A stretch of 28,518 bases of DNA from Oscillospiraceae bacterium (GCA_017829075.1 JAGAJA010000036.1:1-28518); one strand, 5' to 3'; shown: positions 1-8,613, counted from the first letter of the stretch. Numbers and translations are program-made. The notes: a model not told the origin generated them from the sequence alone.

Positions 1-51
1 AGCGAACTCACGCGGCTGATTTTGATACGCTTCGCTTTAATCAGCGTGTCC
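1..51. repeat. Partial copy of an 89-bp hairpin element, cut by the window edge
   Basis: These 51 bases are the exact reverse complement of 21843-21893. They contain an inner inverted repeat (GCTGATT at 15-21, AATCAGC at 39-45) and end at 51 in the element's terminal sequence TCAGCGTGTCC. The rest of the element would lie left of the window. The bases directly after the end are CTAG. Confidence 0.85.
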
Positions 52-57
52 CTAGGA

Positions 58-97
58 AAAGAAACGCAGGCGTACTGTATGTACGTCAAGTTTCTTT
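58..97. repeat. Nested inverted repeat (two-part hairpin)
   Basis: An outer 8-bp perfect stem (AAAGAAAC at 58-65, GTTTCTTT at 90-97) encloses an inner 5-bp perfect stem (CGTAC at 71-75, GTACG at 81-85) with loop TGTAT. It lies just beyond the truncated repeat at 1-51. There is no T run after the stem, so it is not a standard terminator. Function unknown. Confidence 0.6.
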
Positions 98-212
98 GAC
101 GACGATAGCGGTGCTGGATTTCTGCAAAGATTTCCTGAGTTAAATGGTTATTAGTATCAGTGATTGAACGCGAATACGGCGCTTGCGCGACAATTTGTAG
201 AAAAATCAGTGT

Positions 213-452
213 CCGTTTGAAAAATCGCTTCGCTCTTTTCAAAGGAAAGATGTGCAGATAGGAAGAAAGAAGTGCGCTCCGCGCGGATTGAAATGGGGCT
301 TCGCCCCATACCCGTTGGTTCGTGCGGTTTCGCCGCAGGCGAAATTCCCGGCGTTCAGCCGGGAAAGGCTGAACATATGGGAGCGAAGCGACCCACTTTA
401 TTCTTCCTTTTGTACCAAAAGGAAGCGAAAATCAACTCCGCGCTTCGCGCGG
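213..452. repeat. Cluster of short perfect hairpins in non-coding DNA
   Basis: No credible gene lies in 1-530. Perfect inverted repeats crowd 213-452: TTTGAAAA/TTTTCAAA near 213-239; ATGGGGC-TTC-GCCCCAT at 293-309; TTTCGCC-GCA-GGCGAAA at 328-344; CCCGGC/GCCGGG at 347-363; TTCAGCC/GGCTGAA at 354-373, which excludes the previous one; a 10-bp stem at 403-425 with loop TAC; and CCGCGC-TTC-GCGCGG at 438-452. The motif CGCTTCGCT recurs near 28, 223 and 459. The open frames across this stretch are by-products of the repeats. Confidence 0.75.
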
Positions 453-486
453 TTTTGTCGCTTCGCTCTGAGTATTTCAATAGAAT

Positions 487-513
487 ACAGCCCCGGAATT
501 GCTCCGGGGCTGT
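487..513 (-). terminator. Probable terminator downstream of secDF
   Basis: A perfect 11-bp GC-rich stem (487-497 with 503-513) has a 5-base loop and lies 20 bases beyond the secDF stop codon. The bases after the stem on the minus strand are only moderately T-rich (ATTCTATT), so it is less convincing than the other terminators here. Confidence 0.55.
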
Positions 514-532
514 AATTTATATTTGAGTTCTA

Positions 533-2920
533 TCAAGCCTTTGCGGTCTTTTTCTTCGAGCGAAGCTCCTGAACCCATATCCACAGCGGACCTGCGAGGC
601 ATACGGAGGAATAGAAGCCTACCAGCATACCTATCGCGAGCGGAATGGAGAATGTAAGTATCGAAGTCGTTCCCATAAGTGCGCAGACGATCGAAACAGA
701 GATCATTGCGGTAACGGTGGTAGCCGTGGTGATTATCGAACGCGGCAGGGTCTGCTTGATACTGAGGTTTACAAGCTGCGCATCTGTGAGCTTGTTGCCG
801 TACTTTGCGCGGTTTTCACGCAGACGGTCGTAAATGATGATCGTGTTGTTGATCGAGTAACCGAGCAGGGTCAGTATTACCGCCATGAAGTTGGAGTCAA
901 GGGACATATTGCCGAATACATATACCGCGTAGGTTATCGCAACGTCATGCAGCAGGCAGACGATCGCAATTATACCAGCGGACAGACCGCCGATCTTCTT
1001 GAAGCGGAATGCAATATATACCGCGAGAAGAATAAATGCTACAATTACTGCAATAAGGCAGGATACGAAGAATGCAGAACCAGAGGACGCGCTTACGTTT
1101 GTCGTGTCGATGTTCTGGATATTCTTATCAGGGAGAGCATTTACAACTGCTTCGTTGATGTCATTCAGCTTATCATCGTCCATTTTTTCATCGGCTGCAA
1201 AGGATACCACCATGGTATTCAGACCGCCGGTGAAGCTTGTTCCGGTGGTGATAGAAACGTCAGGAACATTGCCGAGCGCCTTGATTGCTTCCTTTTCTGT
1301 GGCAATGTCAGCGTCGGTTATTTCGCCGGAGTAGCTGAATGTCAGCATTGAGCCGCCCTTGAAGCGGATATCCACTTTTACTCCGAGAACAAAGGTGCAG
1401 ACAATGGTCAGAAGAATGACTGCGGAGGAGATGATCACGAAGATCTTTCTCTTGCTTACAAGGTCTGCGCCCATGTCGGTGGGAACTGCGGGATTATTGG
1501 AAACTGCAACGGTTTCTGTTTCGGTGGAAGAGGACTTCTTCTTTGCGCCGCCGTAGAACCACGGATTTTTGAATACCTTGAAGCGGGAGAGAGAAGTTAC
1601 CATCATTCTGGTTGCCCAGCAAGCCATGATAAAGTTCATGATAACGCCGACAAGCAGGGTGAAGCCGAATGAATAGATCGTACCGTCGGTGGAAGCGCCG
1701 AACCATGTGCCGAACACCAGCATAAGTATCACGGCAACGATGATAACGGTGAGGTTGGAGTCCAGAATTGCGGTGAAGCCGCGCTGGAAGCCGTTCTTGA
1801 TCGCTCCGTCAATGGTTCTGCCTGCTTTAAGCTCCTCGCGTATTCTCTCTGCGGAAAGCACGTTACCGTCAACGCCCATTCCGACTGAGAGGATAATACC
1901 TGCGATACCGGGTATTGTCAGGGTGCTGCTTGCATTGAAGCCGAAGAAGCCTGTAACTGCGGCGAACATTCCGGCGATCTGACCGGCAAGGGCGATAACT
2001 GCGACAACGCCGGGCAGACGATAATAGAATATCATGAATATAGAAATAAGAATGAATGCGATAAGACCGGAAACTGCCATTGCATCACGAGCGCCGGTGC
2101 CGAGCACAGGAGAGATCGTGGACAGGTTCTTGATCTCAAGCTTGAACGGGAGAGAACCGCCGTTGATCATATCGGCAAGCTTCTTCGCCTCGGCGTAGCC
2201 GTCCTCACCGGTGAAGCTGCCGGAAATGGAAGCCTGTCCGTCGGTGATGACCGCGCTTACTGTGGGGGCGCTGATCTGCTCATCGTCCATCCAGATTGAG
2301 ATATGGTCGCCGCTTTCGTATGCGGTCTGGGTCGCCTGCTTAAAGGCTTCCTTGCCGCTGTCGTTCAGGGTGAGATGTACGACATAGCTTTCGGTGATGC
2401 TTTCGGTATCTCTGCCGACCATTGCGTTTGCAACGTCCTTGCCCTCAAGCACAAGCTCCAGATCCTCGTAGGTCTGACCATCTTCAAGGTCGCCGCTGTA
2501 TCCCATGCGGAAGCTGAGTACTGCGGTTGCGCCAAGCTCCTTTACTGCTTCTTCAGGGTTGAAGCTGGTGTCGTCTGCCTGCCACGGGAAACGAACGATG
2601 ATGTTGTTCGCGCCAAGGTCTGCGAATACTTCGTAGTCGTTGATGCTCTGGTTTACAAGACGTGTTTCGATAATTGATTTCGCAGCGTTCAGGTCGTCCT
2701 GTGTGATCTCGTTGTTTGCAGCGTAATCATCAGGTACGCCGAAGGTCACGTTTACGCCGCCGCGGATATCAATTCCCCATCTGATATCGTCTATGCCTGC
2801 AATGATCGTGGTTTCGTTGTCGCCGTAGCGGGTGCTTATACCCAGCGTGGACAATACCGCAAACGCCATAATCAGGGCGGCAACAACGAAGAAAATGGGT
2901 TTTCCTATCTTTCTCTTCAA
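533..2920 (-). CDS. secDF: Protein translocase subunit SecDF (SecD-SecF fusion)
   Basis: Accessory membrane subunit of the Sec translocon that uses the proton gradient to help pull exported proteins out of SecYEG. The 795 residues are SecD followed by SecF, a fusion common in Firmicutes. SecD half: a membrane segment at about 8-28, the GIDIRGG motif at 49-55, an extracellular P1 domain, then membrane helices with the GVDGNVLSAERI motif. SecF half, from about residue 485: a membrane helix, the FKGGSML motif, a periplasmic-type domain, then helices with LLGYSINNTIIIYDRLREN. A lysine-rich tail ends the protein. The start codon is TTG, with GGAG 10 bases upstream. It is transcribed alone from the promoter at 2984-3012. 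Both halves are intact. Confidence 0.96.
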   Translation of the reverse strand: MKRKIGKPIFFVVAALIMAFAVLSTLGISTRYGDNETTIIAGIDDIRWGIDIRGGVNVTFGVPDDYAANNEITQDDLNAAKSIIETRLVNQSINDYEVFADLGANNIIVRFPWQADDTSFNPEEAVKELGATAVLSFRMGYSGDLEDGQTYEDLELVLEGKDVANAMVGRDTESITESYVVHLTLNDSGKEAFKQATQTAYESGDHISIWMDDEQISAPTVSAVITDGQASISGSFTGEDGYAEAKKLADMINGGSLPFKLEIKNLSTISPVLGTGARDAMAVSGLIAFILISIFMIFYYRLPGVVAVIALAGQIAGMFAAVTGFFGFNASSTLTIPGIAGIILSVGMGVDGNVLSAERIREELKAGRTIDGAIKNGFQRGFTAILDSNLTVIIVAVILMLVFGTWFGASTDGTIYSFGFTLLVGVIMNFIMACWATRMMVTSLSRFKVFKNPWFYGGAKKKSSSTETETVAVSNNPAVPTDMGADLVSKRKIFVIISSAVILLTIVCTFVLGVKVDIRFKGGSMLTFSYSGEITDADIATEKEAIKALGNVPDVSITTGTSFTGGLNTMVVSFAADEKMDDDKLNDINEAVVNALPDKNIQNIDTTNVSASSGSAFFVSCLIAVIVAFILLAVYIAFRFKKIGGLSAGIIAIVCLLHDVAITYAVYVFGNMSLDSNFMAVILTLLGYSINNTIIIYDRLRENRAKYGNKLTDAQLVNLSIKQTLPRSIITTATTVTAMISVSIVCALMGTTSILTFSIPLAIGMLVGFYSSVCLAGPLWIWVQELRSKKKTAKA

Positions 2921-2983
2921 ATGTAGCTCACTCCATTTCAGTTGACGGCAGATCGCCTGCCGAAATTAAAATCATACTATTCT

Positions 2984-3012
2984 ATTATAATATAAAATCC
3001 TGAAATAGTCAA
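2984..3012 (-). promoter_or_regulatory. Sigma-A-type promoter of secDF
   Basis: On the minus strand TTGACT (3007-3012), a 17-base spacer and TATAAT (2984-2989) give a near-consensus promoter about 65 bases before the secDF start. The 2921-3242 gap holds this promoter and the divergent one at 3179-3207, with no gene between them. Confidence 0.85.
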
Positions 3013-3178
3013 TAGCTAAAATAAGACAAGTAGGAAAATTCACATTTTTTTCAGCAAAATCCTTTGCGGTAGGCTGCATTTTCTGCGCTGTGCAGTTTTT
3101 TAACTCAAGCGCTGTTTATTAATTATTCAATCTATCCAAAAAACCGACTTTTATTTCGTTATAACACTTACTATATAA

Positions 3179-3207
3179 TTGACATTTCACGCTTTCAGTG
3201 GTATAAT
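3179..3207 (+). promoter_or_regulatory. Consensus sigma-A promoter of the SGNH hydrolase unit
   Basis: TTGACA (3179-3184), exactly 17 bases, TATAAT (3202-3207). All twelve positions match the consensus. The expected start site is near 3214, about 29 bases before the start codon at 3243, and GGAG lies at 3232-3235. Confidence 0.92.
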
Positions 3208-3242
3208 AAAAACACATCAACTAATCATCACGGAGAGCATGT

Positions 3243-3878
3243 ATGAGTGAAATAGTCTGGACAAAGGAATATAAGATACAACGCTATCGGGAAATGAACA
3301 AGACCGCCCTTAAGGGAAGCGTTCTGTTTGCCGGTTCTTCTCTAATGGAGATGTTCCCGGTGGAGCAGTTTGTCCAGGAGGATAGCCTCCCGGTTACTGT
3401 ATACAACCGCGGAGTGGGCGGGTTTATCACCGATGAGCTGATCGAAAACCTCGATGTCTGCATTATCGAGCTTCAGCCCGCAAAGCTTTTTATCAACATA
3501 GGCACAAACGATCTCAGCGACTCCTCCAGATCTATTCCATTCATAATGGATAACTACGCTCATATTCTTGATACAGTAAAAAAATCCGTTCCCGGAGTGA
3601 AAATATATCTCATGGCTTACTACCCGGTGAATTATGAAGCCGCTGCCCCGGAAATGAAGGACTGCCTCAAGATACGCAGCAACGAAAAGATCTGCGCTGC
3701 AAACAAAGAGGTTCAGAAGCTGGCAGAGCGATTCGGCGCAAAGTACATAGACGTAAACGCGCCGCTGAAGGACGAAGCCGGAAACCTCCGGGCGGAATAC
3801 ACTTTCGAGGGAATGCACATAAACGAGGACGGATACCGTGCGGTATACCTGCTTGTCAGACAATATATCCTTGAATGA
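3243..3878 (+). CDS. SGNH/GDSL-family lipase or esterase
   Basis: A 211-residue cytoplasmic protein with the conserved blocks of SGNH hydrolases. The nucleophile serine is in AGSSLMEMF near the N-terminus, the oxyanion glycine in NRGVGG, the asparagine in INIGTND, and the catalytic histidine in EGMHINEDGY near the C-terminus. The usual Asp-x-x-His of the last block is Glu-x-x-His here. No signal peptide is seen. The family removes acyl or acetyl groups from esters such as decorated sugars or lipids; the substrate cannot be read from sequence. It has a consensus promoter and overlaps the next gene by 4 bases (ATGA), so the two are probably translationally coupled. Confidence 0.88.
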   Translation: MSEIVWTKEYKIQRYREMNKTALKGSVLFAGSSLMEMFPVEQFVQEDSLPVTVYNRGVGGFITDELIENLDVCIIELQPAKLFINIGTNDLSDSSRSIPFIMDNYAHILDTVKKSVPGVKIYLMAYYPVNYEAAAPEMKDCLKIRSNEKICAANKEVQKLAERFGAKYIDVNAPLKDEAGNLRAEYTFEGMHINEDGYRAVYLLVRQYILE

Positions 3879-4561
3879 AAACGCTGAAATTCCCGGACGG
3901 GAGCGAGATACAATATGAACTGACCCGAAAGCCTGTCCGCAATATAAATCTCCGGGTTAAGGAGGACGGAACGCTGCGCATTTCTGCAAGCAGCCGGGTG
4001 AGCGTAAAGCGTATTGAGGATTTCATTATCTCGGAGCAGGATTTTATCAACCGGGCAATAGCAAGGTTGAACGCCCGCAGCAAAGAAGCCGAGATAGGCT
4101 CCGACTGTCTGCGCTGGCTTGGGAGAGAATACCCCGTTCGGGTGATTGCGAGCAGCCGGGAGTGCGCTGTGCTGGAGCAGCAGGAAATTCGGGTATTCAC
4201 GAGATTTCCCGACGCTGAGCATATCCAGCAGCTTTTGAGGGTCTTCCTTTCGGAAAACTTCACTGCTCTCTGCCGGGAGCTGAACGACGAGGTTCGCGCC
4301 GCCCTTACTAGCCGCGGGCTTGATCCGCCGCCGACTCTCGTTACAATAAAGGATATGAAGTCCCGCTGGGGGAGTTGTACATGGACAAAGGGGCATATTT
4401 CCATTAACTCGCGGCTTGCCGCTTATCCGAGGGAAACGGTTCTGTCTGTGTTTTGGCATGAATACGCTCACTACTGGCATCACGACCATTCCCCGAGGTT
4501 CTACGCGTTTCTGGAGAAGCATTATCCGGAATACCGCAAGTGGAATTCCCTACTGAAATAA
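3875..4561 (+). CDS. YgjP/SprT-like zinc metallopeptidase family protein
   Basis: A 228-residue protein of the YgjP-like (DUF45) family. The C-terminal third has the zinc site HEYAH (HExxH), followed by HHDHSPRFY, which supplies the further histidine, and a preceding KSRWGSC block typical of the family. The N-terminal half is the usual beta-rich arm found before the catalytic part. Family members are predicted zinc-dependent proteases, but targets are mostly unknown. The start overlaps the SGNH hydrolase stop codon by 4 bases, with no strong ribosome binding site of its own, which points to translational coupling. Confidence 0.85.
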   Translation: MKTLKFPDGSEIQYELTRKPVRNINLRVKEDGTLRISASSRVSVKRIEDFIISEQDFINRAIARLNARSKEAEIGSDCLRWLGREYPVRVIASSRECAVLEQQEIRVFTRFPDAEHIQQLLRVFLSENFTALCRELNDEVRAALTSRGLDPPPTLVTIKDMKSRWGSCTWTKGHISINSRLAAYPRETVLSVFWHEYAHYWHHDHSPRFYAFLEKHYPEYRKWNSLLK

Positions 4562-4588
4562 CTTGAAGTAATATCTGCGGGATAGAAA

Positions 4589-4616
4589 AATTCCTCCCCG
4601 CTGGCGGGAAGGAATT
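4589..4616 (-). terminator. Terminator of queT
   Basis: The stem 4589-4600 with 4605-4616 has one mismatch and a 4-base loop. On the minus strand it is followed by TTTTTC, and it begins 7 bases after the queT stop. It lies between convergent genes but lacks a T run in the plus direction. Confidence 0.8.
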
Positions 4617-4622
4617 AATATA

Positions 4623-5168
4623 TCAGGTTTTTTCGCTGATTGCTGCTTTCTTTACCGGATAATTCGGCTTGTTTGCTCCGATAATATCCATAAGTCTGCG
4701 GCTGCGTTCAAACACCAGTTTGAACAGCGGGCAGCCGATTATCGTGATAACGACCAGTTCTCCTGCTGCGATCGTCAGCATATTGAACCACAGCGGCGGC
4801 TCGTTTCCGTAGCACACAAGCAGCTCCAGCGCAATGATGATACCGTTGCTTACCACCGGAAGCAGTGAAGCTACCCAGATATTCCGGATATGGAACATCG
4901 GAATGACGGCAATCGCAGTCGCCAGCGTACCGACGAACATATCCACCGCCGCCGTCGGGCTGAAGCAGTTCGCAATGAAGCAGCCGAGAATAAGCGCTAT
5001 GCTGTAATCCTTACGGTAGAAGCAGAGCAGCACGAGTACCTCGGAAAAGCGGAACTGGATCGCTCCGAAGCTAAGCCCCGGTATCGCGAGGGTCAGCGCG
5101 GCATACAGCGCTGCAACCAGCGCCAGTCGCACCAGATTTCTGGTCTGAAAGATTTCGTTTCTGGACAT
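4623..5168 (-). CDS. queT: Queuosine precursor transporter QueT
   Basis: A 181-residue integral membrane protein with five or six hydrophobic segments. The QueT family signature GAIQFRFSEVLVLL lies near residues 35-48, and the C-terminal GELVVITIIGCPL segment also fits. QueT is regarded as the substrate-binding subunit of an ECF-type transporter that imports preQ0/preQ1-type precursors of queuosine, the modified base of GUN-anticodon tRNAs. The upstream RNA at 5175-5218 looks like a preQ1 riboswitch, which independently supports this assignment. No ECF transporter ATPase or T subunit is nearby, so these would be shared from elsewhere. The start ATG has AGGAG 7 bases upstream. The tail after the last helix is hydrophilic. 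Confidence 0.92.
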   Translation of the reverse strand: MSRNEIFQTRNLVRLALVAALYAALTLAIPGLSFGAIQFRFSEVLVLLCFYRKDYSIALILGCFIANCFSPTAAVDMFVGTLATAIAVIPMFHIRNIWVASLLPVVSNGIIIALELLVCYGNEPPLWFNMLTIAAGELVVITIIGCPLFKLVFERSRRLMDIIGANKPNYPVKKAAISEKT

Positions 5169-5174
5169 AAAAAA

Positions 5175-5218
5175 ACTCCTTGTTTTTTAACGGTGGTTAA
5201 TCAAAGAAAACACCGTAT
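5175..5218 (-). ncRNA. Probable preQ1-I riboswitch controlling queT translation
   Basis: Read on the minus strand: stem ACGGTG (5216-5211), a 15-base loop rich in T ending TTAAC, the closing stem CACCGT (5195-5190), then the tail TAAAAAACAAGGAG running into the queT ribosome binding site. The A-rich tail and a loop ending AACC next to a tail containing AAGG match the pseudoknot layout of class-I preQ1 riboswitches. Ligand binding would tie up the AAGGAG and block translation. The first loop is longer than the roughly 10-12 bases I recall for the class, so a subtype or some misassigned pairs are possible. Confidence 0.75.
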
Positions 5219-5250
5219 TAAATTTTCGGCGCGAATAAGCACCAAATAAT

Positions 5251-5279
5251 ATTCTACTACAAATCCCGGAAAAATGCAA
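5251..5279 (-). promoter_or_regulatory. Probable sigma-A promoter of queT
   Basis: On the minus strand TTGCAT (5274-5279), a 17-base spacer and TAGAAT (5251-5256). The expected start site is near 5244, leaving about 25 bases before the riboswitch stem. Confidence 0.6.
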
Positions 5280-5367
5280 TACCTTTTTTGAAATAAAGCC
5301 GCTGTTGTCGAATTTTGACGAAAACGGCAGCTTAATATAACTTCACAAAACTGAAAGGACTAACACT

Positions 5368-5901
5368 ATGGGAAAACAGGCACACTTCTATATGGAGAGG
5401 GAAATTTTTGTCGAACTGGCAAAGACCGCAGTTGAAATGGGCTGCGTAATTCTCAAGCAGAACGGCAGCAAGATCGTTTCCTCCACCGACACCTCAATAA
5501 TCACAGCAGGCTGCTCTCAGTATTATTTCTACCTGCCCAAGGCGGGAGAGCTGAACGAAAAGCTTCCGCTGGGCTGCTATAACGCCAACGGAAATGTGGT
5601 TATAGAAGCAAGCTACACCACCAAGTCAGAAAACACTGCGCTGCGCCGCGCACGGCTGTATGTAATCAGCGGATATACCGGCGATGACGGCAGCTTTGTG
5701 GAACACCCGGAGTGTATGTCAGTGCTTTACAAGAAGCTTGTCACCCGCATGAAGAAGCTTACCATGCACGTTGCGGTTCCCGCTGACAAGATCTCCACGC
5801 GTCTGAACTACTACGCTGACCCCACAGACCGTTCCCACAAGATCTATATTACAGACAAGCTTTACCGTCAGCTCCAGAAGCCCGGCTGCATTCTCGGCTG
5901 A
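5368..5901 (+). CDS. Conserved-looking hypothetical protein
   Basis: A 177-residue soluble protein that I do not recognise. It has no signal peptide and no membrane segment. It is rich in Lys, Arg, Tyr and Cys in the first half, and ends with an RSHKIYITDKLYRQLQKPG segment. A ribosome binding site (AAAGGA) lies 11 bases before the ATG, and its composition is like that of the flanking genes, so it is probably real. A weak promoter (TTGACG at 5315-5320, TATAAC at 5336-5341, spacing 15) lies upstream. It runs in the same direction as the GH51 gene 119 bases downstream, separated by a hairpin. Function unknown. Confidence 0.75.
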   Translation: MGKQAHFYMEREIFVELAKTAVEMGCVILKQNGSKIVSSTDTSIITAGCSQYYFYLPKAGELNEKLPLGCYNANGNVVIEASYTTKSENTALRRARLYVISGYTGDDGSFVEHPECMSVLYKKLVTRMKKLTMHVAVPADKISTRLNYYADPTDRSHKIYITDKLYRQLQKPGCILG

Positions 5902-5925
5902 TATACGCCTTACCGCATATGTTTC

Positions 5926-5959
5926 GCCCGCAGACATAAGGAAACATCCTGCGGGCTTT
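5926..5959 (+). terminator. Possible terminator after the hypothetical gene
   Basis: A perfect 8-bp stem, GCCCGCAG (5926-5933) and CTGCGGGC (5949-5956), is followed by only three T, so termination may be partial. No clear promoter is seen between it and the GH51 gene. Confidence 0.5.
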
Positions 5960-6020
5960 GCGGATTTCCGGCGTTACATAAGCGCAGCCGGTATCACATA
6001 CAATGAAAGGATCTGCTCAG

Positions 6021-7499
6021 ATGAACACATTACGGCTCACCCTCAATCCCCTTGAGAAAAAATCCCACATCAACCGCGAGATTTACGGAAACTTCTCCGA
6101 ACACCTCGGCCGCTGTATTTATGACGGAATTTATGTCGGCGAGAACAGCGATATCCCGAATATCGAGGGATTCCGCACTGATGTGATAGAGGCGTTTCGG
6201 CAGATAAAGCTCCCGGTGCTGCGCTGGCCCGGCGGCTGCTTTGCGGACGAATATCACTGGCGGGACGGAATAGGCGAAAAATCCTCCCGTAAGAAAATGA
6301 TAAACACCCACTGGGGCGGCGTTGTTGAGGACAACAGCTTCGGCACCCATGAGTTCATGCGGTTCTGCGAGCTGGTGGGCTGCGAGCCGTATATTGCCGG
6401 AAACTTAGGCAGCGGCACGGTGGAGGAGCTTTCCAACTGGATAGAATACATGACCTTTGACGGCGTTTCCCCGCTGGCGGAGCTTCGCCGGAAAAACGGC
6501 AGAGAAAAGCCGTGGAAGCTGAAGTACCTCGGAATAGGCAACGAAAGCTGGGGCTGCGGCGGAAATATGCGCCCGGAATATTACTCCGATCTCTACCGCC
6601 GCTACGCGGTATACTGCCGTAATTACAGCGGAAACGAGCTGTTTAAGATCGCCAGCGGCCCCAACGCGGACGACTACAACTGGACGGAAGTAACAATGAA
6701 GCAGATCGGCGCGTGGAATATGCGGGGGCTGTCGCTGCACTACTACACAGTTCCTACCGGGGACTGGAACCATAAGGGCAGCGCGACTGAGTTCTCCGAG
6801 CAGGAATACTACGACACTATCCGCAGCACCCTTAAAATGGAGGAGCTTGTTTCCCGCCATTCCGCTATCATGGACAGGTACGACCCGGAGCATAAGGTGG
6901 GACTTATCGTTGACGAGTGGGGAACGTGGTATGATGTTGAGCCGGGAACAAATCCGGGCTTCCTCTATCAGCAGAACACCATGCGGGACGCGATAGTTGC
7001 CGCAATAAACCTCAACATCTTCAATCAGCACACTGACCGTGTGATCATGGCGAATATTGCGCAGGCGGTGAATGTTTTGCAGTCGGTGCTCCTTACCGAG
7101 GGAATGAAAACCGTAAAGACCCCGACCTACCACGTTTTCGACCTGTACAAGGAGCATCAGGACTGCGATCTGATTTACAGCCACATCGAGAACACCTACG
7201 CTTCGGAAAACGTTCCCGCAGTCAGCCAGTCGGCTTCTGTGAATAAGAACGGAGAGGTACTTGTTACCCTCTCTAATGCTTCGCTGACCGAAAGCTATAC
7301 AATCGATATCGCCGCTGCATTCTCGGATATTTCCGGAGCGGAGGGGCGTATACTTACCGGGGAGGTTCATTCCCTCAACAGCTTTGACGCTCCCGAAAAT
7401 GTGGTAATAAAGCCGCTTGACGCGAATGTTTCGGACGGAAAAGCCGCAGTTGCCCTGCCGCCCTGCTCTGTTGCGGCGGTAACTGTGCGGCTGAAATGA
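6021..7499 (+). CDS. Alpha-L-arabinofuranosidase, glycoside hydrolase family 51
   Basis: Retaining exo-glycosidase that removes terminal arabinofuranosyl groups from arabinoxylan or arabinan oligosaccharides. About 492 residues, the usual length. Visible family features are [19 protein letters not shown] near the N-terminus, the acid/base glutamate in [11 protein letters not shown], and the nucleophile glutamate in VDEWGTWYD, all on a TIM barrel, followed by a C-terminal beta domain. No signal peptide, so it acts inside the cell on imported oligosaccharides. The ATG at 6021 is preferred over one at 6003, because AAAGGA at 6006-6011 sits at correct spacing for 6021 and falls inside the longer frame. 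The stop overlaps the next start by 4 bases (ATGA). Confidence 0.95.
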   Translation: MNTLRLTLNPLEKKSHINREIYGNFSEHLGRCIYDGIYVGENSDIPNIEGFRTDVIEAFRQIKLPVLRWPGGCFADEYHWRDGIGEKSSRKKMINTHWGGVVEDNSFGTHEFMRFCELVGCEPYIAGNLGSGTVEELSNWIEYMTFDGVSPLAELRRKNGREKPWKLKYLGIGNESWGCGGNMRPEYYSDLYRRYAVYCRNYSGNELFKIASGPNADDYNWTEVTMKQIGAWNMRGLSLHYYTVPTGDWNHKGSATEFSEQEYYDTIRSTLKMEELVSRHSAIMDRYDPEHKVGLIVDEWGTWYDVEPGTNPGFLYQQNTMRDAIVAAINLNIFNQHTDRVIMANIAQAVNVLQSVLLTEGMKTVKTPTYHVFDLYKEHQDCDLIYSHIENTYASENVPAVSQSASVNKNGEVLVTLSNASLTESYTIDIAAAFSDISGAEGRILTGEVHSLNSFDAPENVVIKPLDANVSDGKAAVALPPCSVAAVTVRLK

Positions 7500-7756
7500 G
7501 CGCGAGCCGCAAGCCCTGCCGCCTGTGCCTTTTGCAGGATTGCGGCGAGCAGGAGCTTTTCGAGGTAATACGCCAGCGGATTGCGGCAATGCCCCCGGCT
7601 CAGAAAGCAGACGCGGAGCTGTACGAGCGGCGGCTGTCCCTCTGCAAGCAATGCGAGGAGCTTATCAGCGGTACCTGCCGGAAATGCGGCTGCTATGTGG
7701 AACTGAGGGCGGCAAAGAAGGACAGTTATTGTCCGCATGAACACAAACGCTGGTAA
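7496..7756 (+). CDS. Small cysteine-rich zinc-binding-like protein (DUF6171-like)
   Basis: An 86-residue protein with Cys pairs spread along its length: CRLC near the N-terminus, CKQC in the middle, and CRKCGC followed by a Cys-Pro-His at the C-terminus. This suggests one or two zinc sites. It resembles the small Firmicutes family I know as DUF6171, whose role is unknown; that name is from memory. It is coupled to the GH51 gene by a 4-base ATGA overlap and followed 17 bases later by the phosphoesterase gene. No membrane segment or signal peptide is present. Confidence 0.7.
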   Translation: MSASRKPCRLCLLQDCGEQELFEVIRQRIAAMPPAQKADAELYERRLSLCKQCEELISGTCRKCGCYVELRAAKKDSYCPHEHKRW

Positions 7757-7773
7757 CAGAAAGGTTAGTACTT

Positions 7774-8613
7774 ATGCGCATAGCGGTTCTCTCTGATATC
7801 CATTCCAACCGCGCCGCACTTGAGGCGGTGCTGGCTCATTCGGCGGCGGCAAGTCCGGACTGGTACGTTTTTCTTGGGGACTATGTAACAGACTGCCCTT
7901 ATCCACACAAGATCGTGGAATTACTCCGGACTTTCGCCGAAACACATAATTGTGTTTTTATAAGGGGAAACCGGGAGGATTATTTGCTGAACAACCGGGA
8001 TAATTCTCAGGGCTGGACATACGGCTCAAAAACCGGAGCGCTGAGATACACCTTTGAAAATCTCACAAAAGAGGATCTCGACTGGTTTGCCGAAATGCCC
8101 ATTTCCATGCGGGTGGAGCTGCCCGGAGCGGAGCCGTTTACCGCATTCCACGGCTCTCCGGAGCAGAGCAACTACCTTTTTCATACCGATACTCCGGAGG
8201 CGGAGCAGATGATATCCCGGCAGGAAACCCGGCTGGCTTTGTGTGGGCATTCCCATATTCCTTTCATTTTCCGGCGGGGGGATAGGCTGCTGGTAAATCC
8301 CGGAGCGCTGGGAATGCCGGTAAATAACCAGAACAAAGCGCAGTATGCGATGCTGGAATACGACGGCGGCTGGAAGCCGGAAATTCTTTCTGTGGAATAC
8401 GACATTGAGAAAACCGTGGCAGAGTTTTCGCAGTCCGGATTACTGGAGAAAAGCGGAGTCTGGGGCAGAGGGCTTATCTGGACAATCCGGGAGGGTGTGA
8501 ATTACACTGTTATGGCAGTCCGACTTGTGGAGAAAATGTCAAAGGAAACAGGGCTTCCGGTCACTGAAGAATCGCTGTGGGAAGCCGCTGCGCGGGAACT
8601 GAATATACCATAA
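7774..8613 (+). CDS. Calcineurin-like metallophosphoesterase (YfcE/MJ0936-type)
   Basis: A 279-residue cytoplasmic phosphoesterase. The metal-binding motifs occur in order: DIHSN at 8-12, GDYVTD at about 35-40, GNRED, HGSPE, and the final CGHSHIPF. These are the ligands of the two-metal centre of this superfamily. Relatives hydrolyse phosphodiesters or nucleotides; the substrate cannot be read from sequence. It is longer than the minimal YfcE proteins, with a helical C-terminal extension of about 80 residues. The start has AAAGG about 10 bases upstream. It is the last gene of the unit and ends in a strong bidirectional terminator. Confidence 0.88.
   Translation: MRIAVLSDIHSNRAALEAVLAHSAAASPDWYVFLGDYVTDCPYPHKIVELLRTFAETHNCVFIRGNREDYLLNNRDNSQGWTYGSKTGALRYTFENLTKEDLDWFAEMPISMRVELPGAEPFTAFHGSPEQSNYLFHTDTPEAEQMISRQETRLALCGHSHIPFIFRRGDRLLVNPGALGMPVNNQNKAQYAMLEYDGGWKPEILSVEYDIEKTVAEFSQSGLLEKSGVWGRGLIWTIREGVNYTVMAVRLVEKMSKETGLPVTEESLWEAAARELNIP

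Noticed and set aside
252..526. Two plus-strand frames of 84-87 residues in the left non-coding region
   Set aside because: They run through the hairpin array, lack ribosome binding sites, and the residues reflect the palindromes. Repeats explain them better.
3064..3110. Small hairpin with six T upstream of the SGNH gene
   Set aside because: The stem is only 5 bp and lies between two divergent promoters with no transcript to end.
6405..7589. Minus-strand frame of 394 residues opposite the GH51 gene
   Set aside because: Antisense shadow of a well-supported enzyme gene; no ribosome binding site and no recognisable domain.
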